A stretch of 64,000 nucleotides of DNA from Stigmatella erecta. Lineage in GTDB: Bacteria; Myxococcota; Myxococcia; Myxococcales; Myxococcaceae. How positions within the stretch are numbered: the stretch's first letter is position 1; every line of letters begins with the position of its first letter. The stretch spans positions 62,001 to 126,000 of the forward strand of contig NZ_FOIJ01000002.1 of NCBI RefSeq assembly GCF_900111745.1. Reading direction: 5' to 3'. The notes beneath the pieces are model-generated. The model worked only from the letters and a program-made list of their open reading frames with translations, was not told where the DNA came from and did not search any database. Both the position numbers and the translations under genes were made by a program. Positions 62,735 through 64,000 of this stretch are shown piece by piece.

Positions 62735-63973
62735 ATGGCAACGCCCAATCGCCTTGAAGCCATCAACCGCGTCCTGCAGCAGGCGCGCAACTCTGTCTTC
62801 TACAAGGAGCGCCTGCCGGCCACACCACTGCGGAACTGGGAAGAGTTCCAGCGGCTGCCGTTCACGTCCAAGGAGGACCTGCGCCGGCACTCGCCTCATG
62901 GCCTGGTCTGCGTCCCGGCCCAGGAGCTCCTCCAGTACCACGAGTCCTCCGCCACCACGGGCGCGCCGGTGTCGGTCTGGTACAGCCGTGACGACTTGAC
63001 GGAGATCCGCGAGCGGTTCTCCGAGTGGGGCGTCGGGTTCAAGCCGGGAGACCGGGTGCTCATCCGCTTTCCCTATGCGCTCTCCACCATCGGGCACTTC
63101 GTCCACGCCGCGGCCCAGCACCGGCACGCCTGCGTGATTCCCGCCGACAGCCGCACGAGCATCACGCCCCTGCCCCGCGTCATTGAACTCATGCGCAAGT
63201 TGCAGGTCAGCGTCCTCGCCACCATCTCTCTATCGGCGGTGATGATCGCCGAGGCCGCGGAGATGTCTGGGTTTGACCCTCGGCGGGATTTTCCTCATCT
63301 GCGAGCCATCTGCTGTGCCGGCGAGCCGCTGACGCTCTACCGGCGCAAGTTCCTCGAAGAACTCTGGGGCGTGCCTGTGTTTGACAACTACGGGATGACG
63401 GAGACCGGTCCCCAAGCCATGGATTGCCATGAGCAGCGTCTCCACCCCTGGCAAGAACAATTCTGGATGGAAATCCTGGATGAGCGGCTCGAGAAGGAAG
63501 TGGCGCCGGGAGAGATGGGCTCCCTCGTGGTCACCTCGCTCTCCCCGAGGGCCTCACCGATGATCCGCTACCTCACGGGGGACCGGGTCCAGCGCATGGA
63601 CCAATCCTGTGGCTGCGGCCACACCGCCACCCTGCGCGTCCGCGGCCGGGCCGACGAGGCGCTGTGGGTCCAGGGCAAGCCGTTCGATCTCTGGGAGCTG
63701 GAGGAGATCATCTACCAGCTGCCCAGCCGCCGCTTCTGGAAGGTGGCCGCCAGCACGGACCGGCTGCACTTCACCGTCGAGAAGGAGCAGGAGGGGCACA
63801 CCATCTCTCCGGAGCTGCTGGCGCAGCTGGAACACCGGCACGGCGTGCGCTTGACGGTGGACCTGGTTCCCAAGGGCACCCTCTACGACCGCACGGAGCT
63901 CATCTCTTTCGGGATGCAGGGCAAGCCCGTCTACGTCAGCCCGTCCCAGTCTTCGCAGGACCGCCGCCCGTAA
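62735..63973 (+). CDS. Second PaaK-like adenylate-forming ligase
   Basis: A 412-residue ANL enzyme, clearly related to but divergent from the first. It has the shared N-terminal pattern ARNSVFYKERLP and LPFTSKEDLRRHSP. The phosphate loop reads SSATTGAPVS (usual Gly replaced by Ala), the aromatic-site region VFDNYGMTETGPQAMDC, and the Asp is in YLTGDRVQRMD, followed by GCGHTATLRVRGRADEAL. It should activate a different acid from the first ligase. It lies 25 nt after the amidohydrolase gene with a GGGGGGA tract upstream. The operon may continue beyond the window. Confidence 0.87.
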   Translation: MATPNRLEAINRVLQQARNSVFYKERLPATPLRNWEEFQRLPFTSKEDLRRHSPHGLVCVPAQELLQYHESSATTGAPVSVWYSRDDLTEIRERFSEWGVGFKPGDRVLIRFPYALSTIGHFVHAAAQHRHACVIPADSRTSITPLPRVIELMRKLQVSVLATISLSAVMIAEAAEMSGFDPRRDFPHLRAICCAGEPLTLYRRKFLEELWGVPVFDNYGMTETGPQAMDCHEQRLHPWQEQFWMEILDERLEKEVAPGEMGSLVVTSLSPRASPMIRYLTGDRVQRMDQSCGCGHTATLRVRGRADEALWVQGKPFDLWELEEIIYQLPSRRFWKVAASTDRLHFTVEKEQEGHTISPELLAQLEHRHGVRLTVDLVPKGTLYDRTELISFGMQGKPVYVSPSQSSQDRRP

Positions 63974-64000
63974 CCGGACGGCGGAACGCACTCCAACCTC

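Overview
The window is high-GC DNA (about 70% G+C by eye, strong G/C third-position bias) from a myxobacterium, most likely of the Cystobacterineae (Stigmatella/Cystobacter/Archangium type). Pointers are a DUF2378-type protein, eukaryote-like Ser/Thr kinase and PP2C genes, several hybrid histidine kinases, a sigma-54 activator, the gene order secA-rpsB-tsf-pyrH-frr, and a DUF6310/DUF5953-like gene pair. Family names throughout are recalled from motifs; no search was run.

Layout. 1-16000: housekeeping block, mostly minus strand: secA, rpsB, tsf, pyrH, frr and the edge of a response regulator; then rlmM and a degenerate GGDEF protein on plus; then recN, a PP2C phosphatase, an M23 peptidase and a SWIM/SNF2 helicase on minus. 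16000-24000: apt, a TetR regulator, a secreted tandem-repeat protein, thrC, an MBL hydrolase, an ABC exporter pair and a lipoprotein 5'-nucleotidase. 24000-29700: nadK, a Ser/Thr kinase with TPR tail, a YdcF protein and rarA. 29600-41050: signalling region with a sensor kinase/NtrC-type pair behind a good sigma-54 promoter, a diguanylate cyclase, a polyprenyl-sugar-like glycosyltransferase and deacetylase, and a periplasmic binding protein beside a BarA-like hybrid kinase (LuxP/LuxQ-like arrangement) with a divergent receiver-kinase. 41050-50220: a methyltransferase and membrane mannosyltransferase pair, the fadI-fadJ beta-oxidation operon, hemE and a secreted isoamylase.

50430-57000 is the accessory part, with lower G+C. 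tRNA-Val and tRNA-Asp share a good promoter. The last 31 bp of tRNA-Asp recur at 53202-53232, marking a 2.6-kb island. It holds an integrase C-terminal stub, a 129-bp MITE with a 4-bp target duplication, and a compact three-gene operon: a GHKL ATPase with a STAS-like N-terminus, a small STAS-like (DUF4325-type) protein, and a protein with a D...ExK nuclease-like signature. Outside the repeat is a second, broken integrase with one catalytic Arg changed to Cys, then a perfect 68-bp tandem repeat, and an outer-membrane-type lipoprotein with a restriction-endonuclease-like C-terminus translationally coupled to a putative immunity gene. The last pair resembles the SitA/SitI toxin-immunity systems that myxobacteria pass between cells by outer membrane exchange. 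A second MITE-like inverted repeat follows.

57000-64000: a divergent NmrA/TetR pair with two palindromes between them, a small secreted Cys-containing protein, a DUF2378 protein, and the start of a probable biosynthetic operon: PaaK-like ligase, amidohydrolase, PaaK-like ligase. The best candidates for something undescribed are the three-gene island operon and the lipoprotein toxin/immunity pair.
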